A stretch of 64,000 nt of DNA, taken from NCBI GenBank assembly GCA_041916775.1, contig JAYRYZ010000001.1, forward strand, positions 537,224 to 601,223, given 5' to 3'. Of the stretch, positions 17,953-26,766 are shown one piece after another. The translations under genes were made by a program, and so were the position numbers. Below the pieces are notes generated by a model. The model saw only the letters and a list, made by a program, of their open reading frames with translations. It had not been told where the DNA came from and did not search any database. The first letter of the stretch is position 1, and each line of letters starts with the position of its first letter. This stretch comes from UBA2357 sp041916775 (GTDB lineage: Bacteria > Pseudomonadota > Gammaproteobacteria > Burkholderiales > Rhodocyclaceae).

Positions 17953-19671
17953 TTATTCGTTGGTGGTCGCCAGCACTTCCTCGAGCGAGGTGACGCCCTG
18001 CCTGACCTTGATGAGGCCGGACTGGCGCAGGTCCCGCACGCCTTCGTGACGCGCCTGCTCGGCGATGTCGATGGAGTTGCCATTGGTCATGATGATCTGC
18101 GCGATTTCCTCGCTGATCGGCATGACCTGGTAGATGCCCACGCGGCCTTTGTACCCAGTCCCCTTGCAGCGGTCGCAGCCCTTGGGGCCCATGGGCTGCC
18201 AGCTGCCGTCGAGGTCGTCGGCGTTGAAGCCGGCCTGCAGCATGGCCTCGACCGGGATGTCCACCGGAACCTTGCAGGTGCACAGGCGCCGTGCGAGGCG
18301 CTGCGCGGTGATCAGGATCACCGAGGAGGCGATGTTGAACGGCGCGACGCCCATGTTCTTGAGGCGCTCAAGCGTCGTGGGTGCATCATTGGTGTGCAGC
18401 GTCGATAGCACCAGGTGACCGGTTTGCGCCGCCTTGATCGAGATCTCGGCGGTTTCGAGATCGCGGATTTCGCCCACCATGATCACATCCGGATCCTGGC
18501 GCAGGAAGGAGCGCAGCGCGGCGGCGAAAGTGAGCCCCGCCTTCTCGTTCACGTTGACCTGGTTGATGCCCGGCAGGTTGATTTCGGCCGGGTCCTCGGC
18601 AGTGGAGATGTTAACGCCGGCGGTGTTGAGGATGTTCAGGCAGGTGTAGAGAGACACCGTCTTGCCCGAGCCGGTTGGGCCGGTGACCAGGATCATGCCG
18701 TAGGGGCGTTGCACCGCGTCCATCAGCGCGGCGCGCTGGTCGGGCTCGTAGCCCAGCGCGTCGATGCCGAGCATCGCCGAGGACGGATCGAGGATGCGCA
18801 TCACGATCTTCTCGCCGTGCAGCGTCGGCAGCGAGGAGACGCGGAAATCGATGGCCTTGTTCTTGGACAGCACCAGCTTCATGCGGCCGTCCTGCGGGAC
18901 GCGCTTCTCGGAGATGTCGAGGCGCGAGATCACCTTGATGCGGGCGGCGATCTTGTCCTTCAGCACCAGCGGCGGCTGGGCAATCTCGCGCAGCACGCCG
19001 TCGGTGCGCACGCGGATGCGGTAGTACTTCTCGTAGGGCTCGAAGTGGATGTCGGAGGCGCCCTCGTTGATCGCGTCGATCAGCACCTTCTGGATGAAGC
19101 GCACCACCGGCGCATCGTCCACCTCCTGCGAGGACTCGTCCGTGGCCGCAGAGGCCTCGGCGTTCGGGTCCTGCAGCATGTCCATGTCGAACTCTTCGCC
19201 GGTCAGCTCCTTCAAGGTCTGGCTGGCGGATTCGGACAACTTGTCGACGAGCTGCGCGAGCTTGTCGGCCTCGGCGACCACCAGTTCCACCTGCATGCCG
19301 GTCTGGAAGCGGATCTCGTCCAGCGCGCGCATGTTGGACGGGTCAGCGGTGGCGACGGTGAGGCGGTTCTGGCGCTTGCCGAGTGGCACCACCTGGTGCT
19401 TGGCGATGAGCTTGCGATCTATGGCTTCGCGGGGGATGAACTGCACATCGATCGCGCTGATGTCGATCAGCGGATAGCCGAAGGTCTCGGCGGCAAACGC
19501 GGCGACCGCACGGTGGCTGATCAGCTTGCGTTGCGCGAGCTCCTGGATGAAGCCATTGGGTGCGTTCCCGGTATTGGCCGCGCAGGCCACCGCATCCGCT
19601 TCGGACAGCCGTCCGTGCTGGATCAGTGCGCGGCCCAGGCCGCTGATGACGGGTTGCGGGTTTGCTGCCAT
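17953..19671 (-). CDS. pilB: Type IV pilus extension ATPase
   Basis: PilB is the cytoplasmic hexameric ATPase that powers pilus extension. The 572-residue protein has the N-terminal GspE/MshE-N domain, then the ATPase core with Walker A GPTGSGKT, an Asp box (STAEDPAEINLPGINQVNV), Walker B DPDVIMVGEIRD, the His box LSTLHTNDAP, and the zinc-binding CTCKV...CDRCKGTGYKGR region. All catalytic motifs are present. The gene heads the pilB-pilC-pilD series. No major pilin gene is in the window. Confidence 0.96.
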   Translation of the reverse strand: MAANPQPVISGLGRALIQHGRLSEADAVACAANTGNAPNGFIQELAQRKLISHRAVAAFAAETFGYPLIDISAIDVQFIPREAIDRKLIAKHQVVPLGKRQNRLTVATADPSNMRALDEIRFQTGMQVELVVAEADKLAQLVDKLSESASQTLKELTGEEFDMDMLQDPNAEASAATDESSQEVDDAPVVRFIQKVLIDAINEGASDIHFEPYEKYYRIRVRTDGVLREIAQPPLVLKDKIAARIKVISRLDISEKRVPQDGRMKLVLSKNKAIDFRVSSLPTLHGEKIVMRILDPSSAMLGIDALGYEPDQRAALMDAVQRPYGMILVTGPTGSGKTVSLYTCLNILNTAGVNISTAEDPAEINLPGINQVNVNEKAGLTFAAALRSFLRQDPDVIMVGEIRDLETAEISIKAAQTGHLVLSTLHTNDAPTTLERLKNMGVAPFNIASSVILITAQRLARRLCTCKVPVDIPVEAMLQAGFNADDLDGSWQPMGPKGCDRCKGTGYKGRVGIYQVMPISEEIAQIIMTNGNSIDIAEQARHEGVRDLRQSGLIKVRQGVTSLEEVLATTNE

Positions 19672-19891
19672 GGTTCCTGCGGTTCGAGCCCTGTCTTGGC
19701 CACGCCGGTCACGCCTGTGGTGCGCGATCCGATGCTGTATGGCTATTGAACCTAAGTTGCCCGATGTTGCACGCTCATCCAGCGCTTGTAAAGCATCGCA
19801 GTGTCAAGTGGGGTGAATTGGCGTCACTTCGGGGTATGCGGACCGATTCTTGGCCCGTGACCTTGAAGCCGATCGGCAGGCTGCTACTGAC
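19672..19891. other. Intergenic region upstream of pilB
   Basis: The pilB promoter should lie here, reading to the left. A TTGACA hexamer occurs on the minus strand at 19807-19802, but no good -10 follows at 16-18 bases. No sigma-54 GG-N10-GC element and no RNA gene was recognised. Confidence 0.4.
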
Positions 19892-20728
19892 TCAACCTGC
19901 ACGCTGCAGCACCACCTCCAGCACGAAGCGGCTGCCGAGGTAGGCAAGCAGCAGCGCGCTGAATCCGGCGAGCGTCCAGCGCAGCGCCATCCGGCCGCGC
20001 CAGCCCCAGAGGTGACGGCCGAGCAGAAGGCCGCCGAACAGCAGCCAGGAGATCAGCGCGAACAGCGTCTTGTGATCCATCCTGAAGGCCTTGCCGAACA
20101 GGTCCTCTGAGAACAGGATGCCGGACGCGAGCGTGAAGGTAAGCAGGATGAAGCCGATGCCGATCAGGCGGAACAGCAGTGCCTCCATCGTCAAGAGCGG
20201 CGGCAGGCTCGCCACCAGGCGCGACAGCCTGCCGCTGTGGAGCTGCCGTTCGGCCACCGCCATCAGCATCGCGTGCAGGGCCGCGAGCGTGAACAGGCTG
20301 TAGGCGAGCATCGCGACGATGAAGTGAACCCGGAAGGCGGGCGAGCCCGCGTTGGTGAGAATGTGCTGGCCGGGGAACAGCAGCGGCAGCAGGCTGCCCG
20401 CCACGCCGGCAGGGAGCACCAGCGCGTGCAGGCCGTCCAGCCTGGCATAGAAGGTCTCGATCCAGTAGAACGCGACCGCGAGCCACAGCATCAGCGAGAT
20501 CGCGAGCCCGAAGCCGAAGTGCATGCCGATCTCGTCGAACATCGCCGCGTGGATGGCAAGGCCGTGGGCAAAGAGAGCGGCGAGCAGCACCATGCGTTCG
20601 CGCCCCGTCATGCAGTAGCGCGTGCGTGGCGTGGCCGGCACGGTGGCGACCATGCAGGTGCGCCAGAACCAGACGCCGAGCGCGCCGTAAAGCGATGCGG
20701 CGAACAGATGAAGTAGAATCGTGTGCAT
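19892..20728 (-). CDS. CcsA/YpjD-like cytochrome c assembly membrane protein
   Basis: From ATG 20728 (MHTILLHLFAASLYG) this is a 278-residue polytopic inner-membrane protein with about eight hydrophobic helices. Features match the CcsA/YpjD (CcmC/CcmF-related) family: conserved histidines in LFAHGLAIHAAMF, the segment FRVHFIVAMLAYSLFTLAALHA, and the C-terminal DHKTLFALISWLLFGGLLLGRHLWGWRG. Family members handle heme in cytochrome c maturation, but this branch, often found beside ffh, has no firm function. Divergent from ffh across only 43 bases. An upstream extension to 20812 is rejected because it overlaps ffh. Confidence 0.8.
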   Translation of the reverse strand: MHTILLHLFAASLYGALGVWFWRTCMVATVPATPRTRYCMTGRERMVLLAALFAHGLAIHAAMFDEIGMHFGFGLAISLMLWLAVAFYWIETFYARLDGLHALVLPAGVAGSLLPLLFPGQHILTNAGSPAFRVHFIVAMLAYSLFTLAALHAMLMAVAERQLHSGRLSRLVASLPPLLTMEALLFRLIGIGFILLTFTLASGILFSEDLFGKAFRMDHKTLFALISWLLFGGLLLGRHLWGWRGRMALRWTLAGFSALLLAYLGSRFVLEVVLQRAG

Positions 20729-20771
20729 AGGACTCGTTAGTTTACTCCAAGGCTGAAGGCACCCGGCAAAT

Positions 20772-22130
20772 ATGCTCGACAATCTCACCCAGCGGCTTTC
20801 CAAGGTCGTCAAAACCCTGCGCGGTCAGGCGCGCCTCACCGAGGACAACATCCAGGAAGCCCTGCGGGAAGTGCGCATGGCCTTGCTGGAGGCGGACGTT
20901 GCGCTGCCGGTGGTGAAGGACCTGATCGCCAAGGTGAAGGAAAAGGCGGTCGGTCAGGAGGTCATCGGTTCGCTCACGCCGGTCCAGGCGCTGGTGGGCG
21001 TGGTGTTCGACGAGCTTAAGGCGCTGATTGGCGGCGCCCACCCCGGGCTGGACCTCTCCACCCAGCCGCCGGCGGTGATCCTGATGGCCGGCCTGCAGGG
21101 CGCGGGCAAGACCACCACCACCGGCAAGCTCGCCAAGCACCTCGGCGAGCGCATGAAGAAGAAGGTGCTGGCGGTATCCACAGACGTCTATCGTCCGGCG
21201 GCGATCGAGCAGCTGAAGACGGTGGCGGCGCAGGCGGGGGCGGACTTCTTCCCCTCCAGCACCGAGCAGAAGCCGGTGGACATCGCGCTCGCCGCGCTCG
21301 ACCACGCGCGTCGCCACTACTACGACGTGGTCCTCGTCGATACCGCCGGCCGGCTTGCGATCGACGAGGCCATGATGGCCGAGATCAAGGCCCTGCACGC
21401 CGCGGTAAAGCCGATCGAGACGCTCTTCGTGGTGGACGCGATGCTCGGCCAGGATGCGGTGAATACCGCGCGCGCGTTCAACGAGGCGCTGCCGCTCACG
21501 GGTGTGGTGCTCACCAAGCTCGACGGCGATTCGCGCGGCGGCGCGGCGCTGTCGGTGCGCCATGTCACCGGTAAGCCGCTGAAGTTCGCCGGCGTCGGCG
21601 AGAAGCTCTCCGGGCTGGAGGAGTTCCACCCCGAGCGGATGGCGAGCCGCATCCTCGGCATGGGCGACATCCTCGGTCTGGTCGAAGAGGCACGGCGTGG
21701 CGTCGACGAGGAGGCTGCGCGCGACTTCGCCAAGAAGCTCAAGTCCGGCAAGGGCTTCGATCTTTCCGACTTCAAGGAGCAGATCGCGCAGATGCGCAAG
21801 ATGGGTGGCATCTCGTCGATGCTTGACAAGCTGCCTGCCCAGTTCGCGCAGATGGCCGGGCAATTGCAGGGCGGGGCGGAGGAAAAGGCCATTGGCCGCA
21901 TCGAGGGCATCATAAACTCGATGACGCCGGAGGAGCGCGCCAAGCCCGACATCCTCAAGGCCAGCCGCAAGCGCCGCATCGCCGCGGGTGCGGGGGTGTC
22001 GGTGCAAGAAGTGAACCGCCTGTTGAAGCAGTTCGAGCAGACGCAGAAAGTGATGAAGCAGTTCTCCAAGGGCGGCATGGCGAAGATGATGCGCAGCATG
22101 AAGGGCATGATGCCCGGCATGATGCGTTGA
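20772..22130 (+). CDS. ffh: Signal recognition particle protein
   Basis: Ffh binds 4.5S RNA and directs nascent membrane proteins to FtsY and the Sec translocon. The 452-residue protein has the N domain, the GTPase G domain with G1 motif GLQGAGKT at 107-114, DTAGR and TKLDGD, the ALSVRHVTGKP motif, and a C-terminal methionine-rich M domain ending MAKMMRSMKGMMPGMMR. Nothing is missing. The EI24 gene follows 7 bases after the stop, so they are probably cotranscribed. Confidence 0.97.
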   Translation: MLDNLTQRLSKVVKTLRGQARLTEDNIQEALREVRMALLEADVALPVVKDLIAKVKEKAVGQEVIGSLTPVQALVGVVFDELKALIGGAHPGLDLSTQPPAVILMAGLQGAGKTTTTGKLAKHLGERMKKKVLAVSTDVYRPAAIEQLKTVAAQAGADFFPSSTEQKPVDIALAALDHARRHYYDVVLVDTAGRLAIDEAMMAEIKALHAAVKPIETLFVVDAMLGQDAVNTARAFNEALPLTGVVLTKLDGDSRGGAALSVRHVTGKPLKFAGVGEKLSGLEEFHPERMASRILGMGDILGLVEEARRGVDEEAARDFAKKLKSGKGFDLSDFKEQIAQMRKMGGISSMLDKLPAQFAQMAGQLQGGAEEKAIGRIEGIINSMTPEERAKPDILKASRKRRIAAGAGVSVQEVNRLLKQFEQTQKVMKQFSKGGMAKMMRSMKGMMPGMMR

Positions 22131-22137
22131 ACACCGC

Positions 22138-22920
22138 ATGATCTCCGCGACCCGCGATCTCCTCGTCGCCACCGGCAGGTCGCTGCGCAGCCTGCGTGAC
22201 CCGCGCACCTTCTGGCACATGGTATGGCCGGCGCTGGCGGCCACGGTGTTGTGGCTGCTCATCGCGTGGGTGTCCTGGCAGGTGGTGATCGACGCCGCAA
22301 TGGGCGCGCTTGCTTCACAGTCCTGGCTCGCGGCCCGCTTCGCGGAATCCGGCGGGGCCGAGACGGCAGCCCTCTTCGTCGTGGAGTTCGCGCTTCTCTT
22401 CGCCTTGCTGCCGCTGATCTACGTGACCGCAATCGTGCTGGTGTCGGTGGTGGCGATCCCGCTGATGCTGGAGCGGGTGGGGCGCACCGAGTACGCGGAC
22501 GTCGAGGTACGGCGTGGCGGTACCAACCTCGGCAGCGCCTGGAACTCGGCGAAGGCTGCGATGGTCTTCGTCCTCGCGCTGGTCGTGTCCTTGCCGCTGT
22601 GGTTGATCCCGGGCGCGGGGCTGGTGATTTCGGTGTTGCTCACGGCCTGGCTCAATCAGCGCGCCTTCGGCTACGACGCGTTGATGCTGCATGCCGACCG
22701 CGCCGAACTCGCGGCGCTGCCGCAGGCACTCAAGGCGCGCATGCTGGTGCTCGGGAGCGGCTGTGCGCTGCTCGCCCATGTGCCCTTTGTGAACCTGCTG
22801 GCGCCGGCCTTCAGCGGCCTCGCATTCGTGCATTTCATGCTCGAGGCGCTGCGCGCGCGCCGCAAGGGTGCCGGCGCAGCGGTGGCGGGTGGTGTTCGCC
22901 AATATTCTGGAGTGAGTTGA
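22138..22920 (+). CDS. EI24-domain inner-membrane protein
   Basis: This 260-residue protein has four strongly hydrophobic segments and the pattern of the EI24/CysZ-like family (LYVTAIVLVSVVAIPLMLERV-type helix, NQRAFGYDALMLHADRAEL loop). CysZ imports sulfate in enteric bacteria, but this betaproteobacterial branch is uncharacterised, and no cys genes are near. It starts 7 bases after ffh and its stop is directly followed by the start of the molybdopterin-binding protein gene. Confidence 0.8.
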   Translation: MISATRDLLVATGRSLRSLRDPRTFWHMVWPALAATVLWLLIAWVSWQVVIDAAMGALASQSWLAARFAESGGAETAALFVVEFALLFALLPLIYVTAIVLVSVVAIPLMLERVGRTEYADVEVRRGGTNLGSAWNSAKAAMVFVLALVVSLPLWLIPGAGLVISVLLTAWLNQRAFGYDALMLHADRAELAALPQALKARMLVLGSGCALLAHVPFVNLLAPAFSGLAFVHFMLEALRARRKGAGAAVAGGVRQYSGVS

Positions 22921-23670
22921 ATGGCATTCGGTGCAATCATCATCGGCGATGAGATTCTGTCTGGACGCCGCGCCGACAAGCATCTTCCCAAGGTCATCGA
23001 GCTTCTTGGCGCGCGCGGGCTGAAGCTCGCCTGGGCGCGCTATGTGGGCGACGACGGTACGCGGCTGGTCGACACCTTGCGCGAGAGCTTCGCCACCGGC
23101 GACATCGTGTTCAGCTTCGGTGGCATCGGTGCCACGCCGGACGACCGTACCCGCCAGTCCGCGGCCGCCGCACTGGGGCTGGAGCTTGCGCTGCACCCGG
23201 AGGCCGAGGCGGCCATTCGTGACAAGTTCGGTGCGGAGATCACGCCGCACCGGCTGCAGATGGGCGTGTTCCCGGTCGGAAGCGAGATCATCCCCAACCC
23301 CTACAACCAGATCCCGGGTTTTTCGATCCGCGAGCACTACTTCGTGCCGGGCTTCCCGGTGATGTCCTGGCCGATGATCGAGTGGGTGCTGGATACCCGC
23401 TACGCCCACCTGCACCACATCGAGGATTATGTCGAGCGTGCGATCACGGTGTGGGACGCGCTCGAGGGGCAGATGATCCCGCTCATGGAGCAGGTCACGG
23501 CCGACTTCCCCGATGCCACACTCTTCAGCCTGCCCACGGTGGCGAGCGAGGGGGTGCGCCGTTCGGTCGAGCTCGGCATGAAGGGGCCGGAGAAACGCGT
23601 CGAGGCGGCCATGGAAGTGCTCCGGCGCGGTGTCGAGGCGCTCGGCTACAGCTGGGAGGACAAGGTCTGA
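22921..23670 (+). CDS. CinA/MoaB-like molybdopterin-binding domain protein
   Basis: This 249-residue cytoplasmic protein consists of a molybdopterin-binding (MoCF-type) domain like the N-terminal part of CinA: GAIIIGDEILSGRRADKH at the start, FSFGGIGATPDDRTRQ as the binding loop, then HPEAEAAIRDKFG. It lacks the C-terminal nicotinamide-nucleotide amidase domain of full CinA. The ATG directly abuts the stop of the EI24 gene, implying translational coupling. Actual substrate is not established for these stand-alone proteins. Confidence 0.85.
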   Translation: MAFGAIIIGDEILSGRRADKHLPKVIELLGARGLKLAWARYVGDDGTRLVDTLRESFATGDIVFSFGGIGATPDDRTRQSAAAALGLELALHPEAEAAIRDKFGAEITPHRLQMGVFPVGSEIIPNPYNQIPGFSIREHYFVPGFPVMSWPMIEWVLDTRYAHLHHIEDYVERAITVWDALEGQMIPLMEQVTADFPDATLFSLPTVASEGVRRSVELGMKGPEKRVEAAMEVLRRGVEALGYSWEDKV

Positions 23671-23720
23671 GCCTCGGATCCCTGCTGCGCCGGCCGGCCC
23701 GGCGTGGCCCGGCGCCCAAG

Positions 23721-24473
23721 ATGGTCAGCACCGAGCAACGCACGCTGCTGCTGCAGGGCGTGGAGTTGAGCTACACGCTGCGGCGCTCGGCGAGACGTAC
23801 CCTGGCGCTGCAGGTCGGCGCTTCCGGCGTGCGGGTGTCGGTGCCGCTGCGCGCGGCTGAGGCCGACATCGCGCTTTTTCTCGCCCGCAATACGGCCTGG
23901 CTGCAGGACGCCTTGCAGCGCCTCGGCGCACGCACGCCGCAGGCGCTGGTCGAGATCTCGGACGGGCTGCAGCTGCCGTTGCTCGGCGGCCAGTTCCGTG
24001 TCCGTACCGGCTGCACCGGCCGTCGGGTGGTCTGGCGTACCGGCGCGGGCGATCTGGAGGAACTGTGTCTTCCCGCGGCCTCGCAGTCGCTCGCGCAGGA
24101 TGTCGTCCGTGCCCTGCGCGCCCGCGCGCTGCCCTGGTTCACCGGCCGGGTGGAGGAGTATTGCCACCGCCTAGGCCTGCCGATGCCGCCGGTGCGCCTC
24201 TCCTCTGCACGCACGCGCTGGGGTAGCTGCAGCACGCGCAGCGGCATCCGCCTGCACTGGCGCCTGATCCACTTGCCGCGCGGGTTGAGCGACTACGTGG
24301 TCGCGCACGAGGTCGCGCATCTGGTGGAGATGAACCACTCGCCGCGTTTCTGGGCGGTGGTCGAATCCCTGTATCCGGACTGGCGCAGGGCGCGTGCCGA
24401 ACTGCGCGACGCGGGGCGTGCGCTTCCCGTTCTGGAAGGCGCGGACCGCGTTGCGCCGTCCGGCACCGACTGA
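23721..24473 (+). CDS. YgjP-like zinc metallopeptidase (M48/DUF45)
   Basis: This 250-residue protein shows the YgjP/DUF45 layout: an N-terminal beta-rich part (YTLRRSARRTLALQV), a central segment with SARTRWGSCSTRSGIRLHWRL, and the zinc site HEVAHLVEMNHSPRFW, whose HExxH plus downstream His is intact. No signal peptide, so cytoplasmic. The frame is open far upstream but overlaps the previous gene, and ATG 23721 is the first reasonable start. It probably belongs to the ffh transcript. Physiological substrate is unknown. Confidence 0.85.
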   Translation: MVSTEQRTLLLQGVELSYTLRRSARRTLALQVGASGVRVSVPLRAAEADIALFLARNTAWLQDALQRLGARTPQALVEISDGLQLPLLGGQFRVRTGCTGRRVVWRTGAGDLEELCLPAASQSLAQDVVRALRARALPWFTGRVEEYCHRLGLPMPPVRLSSARTRWGSCSTRSGIRLHWRLIHLPRGLSDYVVAHEVAHLVEMNHSPRFWAVVESLYPDWRRARAELRDAGRALPVLEGADRVAPSGTD

Positions 24474-24547
24474 TCGTCCCTGCCGCGCCCGCATCGGTCG
24501 TGGAGGTCAATGCATCATGCACACATCATCTGCACTGGAGAATGAAC

Positions 24548-24931
24548 ATGCGTCTGCTGCACACCATGCTGCGCGTCGGCGATCTCGATCGCTCGATCGC
24601 GTTCTACACGGACGTCCTGGGCATGCGCCTTTTGCGCCGGCAGGACTACCCGGATGGGCGCTTCACCCTCGCGTTCGTCGGCTATCAGGACGAAGCCGAC
24701 GGCGCGGTGATCGAGCTCACTCACAACTGGGACACCGCGTCCTACGAGCTTGGTAACGGCTTCGGCCATGTGGCGCTCGCCGTGCCCGACGCCTACCGCG
24801 CCTGCGACGAGATTCGCAGCCGTGGTGGCAAGGTGGTGCGCGAGGCCGGACCGATGAAGCACGGCCGTACCGTGATCGCTTTCGTCGAGGACCCCGACGG
24901 CTACAAGATCGAGCTCATCCAGCACGCGTGA
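24548..24931 (+). CDS. gloA: Lactoylglutathione lyase (glyoxalase I)
   Basis: GloA converts the methylglyoxal-glutathione hemithioacetal to lactoylglutathione. The 127-residue protein starts at ATG 24548 (MRLLHTMLRVGDLDRS), preceded by GGAG seven bases upstream; earlier ATGs lack this. Metal ligands of the family are visible: His5, Glu in VIELTHNW, His in GFGHVALAV, and Glu in YKIELIQ. Length and motifs match the nickel-dependent bacterial class. The last 17 bases overlap the end of the convergent sensor gene. Confidence 0.95.
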   Translation: MRLLHTMLRVGDLDRSIAFYTDVLGMRLLRRQDYPDGRFTLAFVGYQDEADGAVIELTHNWDTASYELGNGFGHVALAVPDAYRACDEIRSRGGKVVREAGPMKHGRTVIAFVEDPDGYKIELIQHA

Positions 24932-26120
24932 GCGCGGCGGACTGCTCGGGCGCATGGGCCTGAGCGTGCAGCAGCAGATGCGGGGGGCCACCTTCCGGGT
25001 CGGGCAGGCGGTAGCCGCTGACCGTCAGCCAGCGGTTGCAGCCGGCGTCGTCGCTGCGGGCCACACACAGCGTGTCCTGGAATGCCTGCGTGTCGCCGGT
25101 GGCCGCGGCGACGATTGCGGCAGCGATACGGGCATGCTCCTCGTCCGCGAGCACTGCGGTCAGCGAGGCCTCGGTCTGTCCGCTGATCTGCGACAACAAG
25201 GCGGTCCAGGCCGGGTTCGCGTGCAGCGGGCGCATCTCGGTGTCGATCAGGATCAGCGCATCCGGGAGGGCGTCCATGAGGCGCTGCGCCTGCGCGAGAC
25301 TGTCGTGGCGCGCGCGGCGCCAGCGCGCGAGTGAGGCCTCCAGCGCGACGACAGCGCTGGCGATCGCATCGACCTCGGCCGGCAGCAGCGCGTCGTACTG
25401 CTGTTTCGTGTGATCGAGACTGACGCCACGCTGCGCGAGCCCGTCTATGCGTTCGGCCAGGCTTCGCAGTGCGCGGAGCGGCCCGTTCATGCTCACGGCC
25501 AGCAACGCGGCGCCGATGCCCAGCAGCACGAGCAGCAAGCCACCGCCGGCGAGCAGGATGGTGCGCCGGTTGTCCTCCAGTATCCCCGCCTCGTATTCGA
25601 GGCGTACCCAGCCTATCGGGGCGATTTCACCCACTGCCACCCATACCCGGCGCGGTTCTCCGCCTGCGAGCAACGCAGGTCCGGCGCTCGTCGGGATGCC
25701 GGGCGTGCCCAGCCGTCCGATATCACGCTCCGATGCAGCATTCATGTTACCGGCTGCATTTCGGCTCACCGCGGAGAACAGCTGTCCCTGGCGGTCGGTG
25801 ATCGCGATCGAGCGGATACGCTGCATCTGATTGAACGTTTCGAGCTGTGTCGCCAACCCCACCCGGTCGTTCGCCGCAACCCGATCGTAGGCCAGCCTGG
25901 CGATGCTGTGTGCGACCGATTGTGCCTGGTCGTCGAGTAGGGCCAGCACCGCGCGCGCCTGCAGGTTCGCGATCAGCAACAGTAGCGCACCGGCACCGAC
26001 CGCGAAGGTGATGCAGAACAGCGCGACGACCCGCACCCGCAAGGAAGGGCTGCCGGCGGCTGCGTCCCGGGCAGTGGTCGGATAGTGGGTTGCGGAGGCG
26101 GCGTCTTGGGACTGGCTCAT
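24915..26120 (-). CDS. Membrane sensor protein with HAMP-like and PAS-like regions, no output domain
   Basis: This 401-residue protein has two membrane helices (about 30-52 and 188-210) flanking a periplasmic segment of about 135 residues. These are followed by a HAMP-like linker (MNGPLRALRSLAERIDGLAQRG) and a PAS-like domain (LMDALPDALILIDTEMRPLHANPAWTALL). No histidine kinase, GGDEF, EAL or methyl-accepting domain follows; it ends at residue 401. It may signal through a partner or be a shortened two-component sensor. It starts 4 bases from the stop of ybaK and overlaps gloA by 17 bases tail to tail. Confidence 0.75.
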   Translation of the reverse strand: MSQSQDAASATHYPTTARDAAAGSPSLRVRVVALFCITFAVGAGALLLLIANLQARAVLALLDDQAQSVAHSIARLAYDRVAANDRVGLATQLETFNQMQRIRSIAITDRQGQLFSAVSRNAAGNMNAASERDIGRLGTPGIPTSAGPALLAGGEPRRVWVAVGEIAPIGWVRLEYEAGILEDNRRTILLAGGGLLLVLLGIGAALLAVSMNGPLRALRSLAERIDGLAQRGVSLDHTKQQYDALLPAEVDAIASAVVALEASLARWRRARHDSLAQAQRLMDALPDALILIDTEMRPLHANPAWTALLSQISGQTEASLTAVLADEEHARIAAAIVAAATGDTQAFQDTLCVARSDDAGCNRWLTVSGYRLPDPEGGPPHLLLHAQAHAPEQSAALTRAG

Positions 26121-26124
26121 GCGT

Positions 26125-26622
26125 TCATGCCTTCACGAGCTTGGCTTCGACCAGCATCGGCGCCAGCACGCGCATCAGATCGTGCGGATGGATGCCGACG
26201 AGGAAACCGCGCCGGCCGCCGTTGATGTGGATCAGCGGCAGATCCAGGATGCTCTTCTCCATGAACACCGGCATGCGCTTGCGCGTGCCGAAGGGCGATG
26301 TGCCGCCGATCAGGTAGCCGGAGTGCCGGTTCGCGACCTCGGGCTGGCAGGGCTCGATGCGCTTGCGTCCGGCCTGGCGGGCGAGCTCCTTGGTCGACAC
26401 CTTGCAATCGCCGTGCATCAGCATGATGAGCGGCTGGGCGTTCTCGTCCTCCATGATCAGCGTCTTCACCACCGCGTGCTCGGGCAGGTTGAGCTCACGC
26501 GAGGATAGCGCGGTGCCGCCGTGCGCCTCGTAGTTGTAGAGGTGGGTGGAGTAGGCGACGCGATGCTGCTTGAGAAAGCGTGTGGCCGGCGTCTCCGGTG
26601 CGTGTTGTTCGTTGCGGCTCAT
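26125..26622 (-). CDS. ybaK: YbaK/EbsC-type Cys-tRNA(Pro) deacylase
   Basis: This 165-residue trans-editing enzyme hydrolyses Cys-tRNA-Pro mischarged by prolyl-tRNA synthetase. The YbaK fold is indicated by VVKTLIMEDENAQPLIMLMHGDCKVSTKELAR, with the conserved lysine in VVKTL, and by the later YLIGGTSPFGTRKRMPVFME. The size is typical of the family. It lies between xerD upstream and the sensor gene downstream on the same strand. Confidence 0.92.
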   Translation of the reverse strand: MSRNEQHAPETPATRFLKQHRVAYSTHLYNYEAHGGTALSSRELNLPEHAVVKTLIMEDENAQPLIMLMHGDCKVSTKELARQAGRKRIEPCQPEVANRHSGYLIGGTSPFGTRKRMPVFMEKSILDLPLIHINGGRRGFLVGIHPHDLMRVLAPMLVEAKLVKA

Positions 26623-26766
26623 GGTGTGGTCGATTCGTTGTTGCGGTTACGTCTGGCCTGGAATGGTCTCTCGGGATTGTGGCCCGGTTCGGCGCGGATG
26701 ATGCGTGGCAAAGTTCCGCACTGCCGTCTGCGCACGCGCTTGGGCGCCACCGCATGCGCCACGCTC

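Noticed and set aside
19802..19807. TTGACA hexamer upstream of pilB
   Set aside because: No acceptable -10 hexamer at 16-18 bases spacing on the same strand, so it was not called as a promoter.
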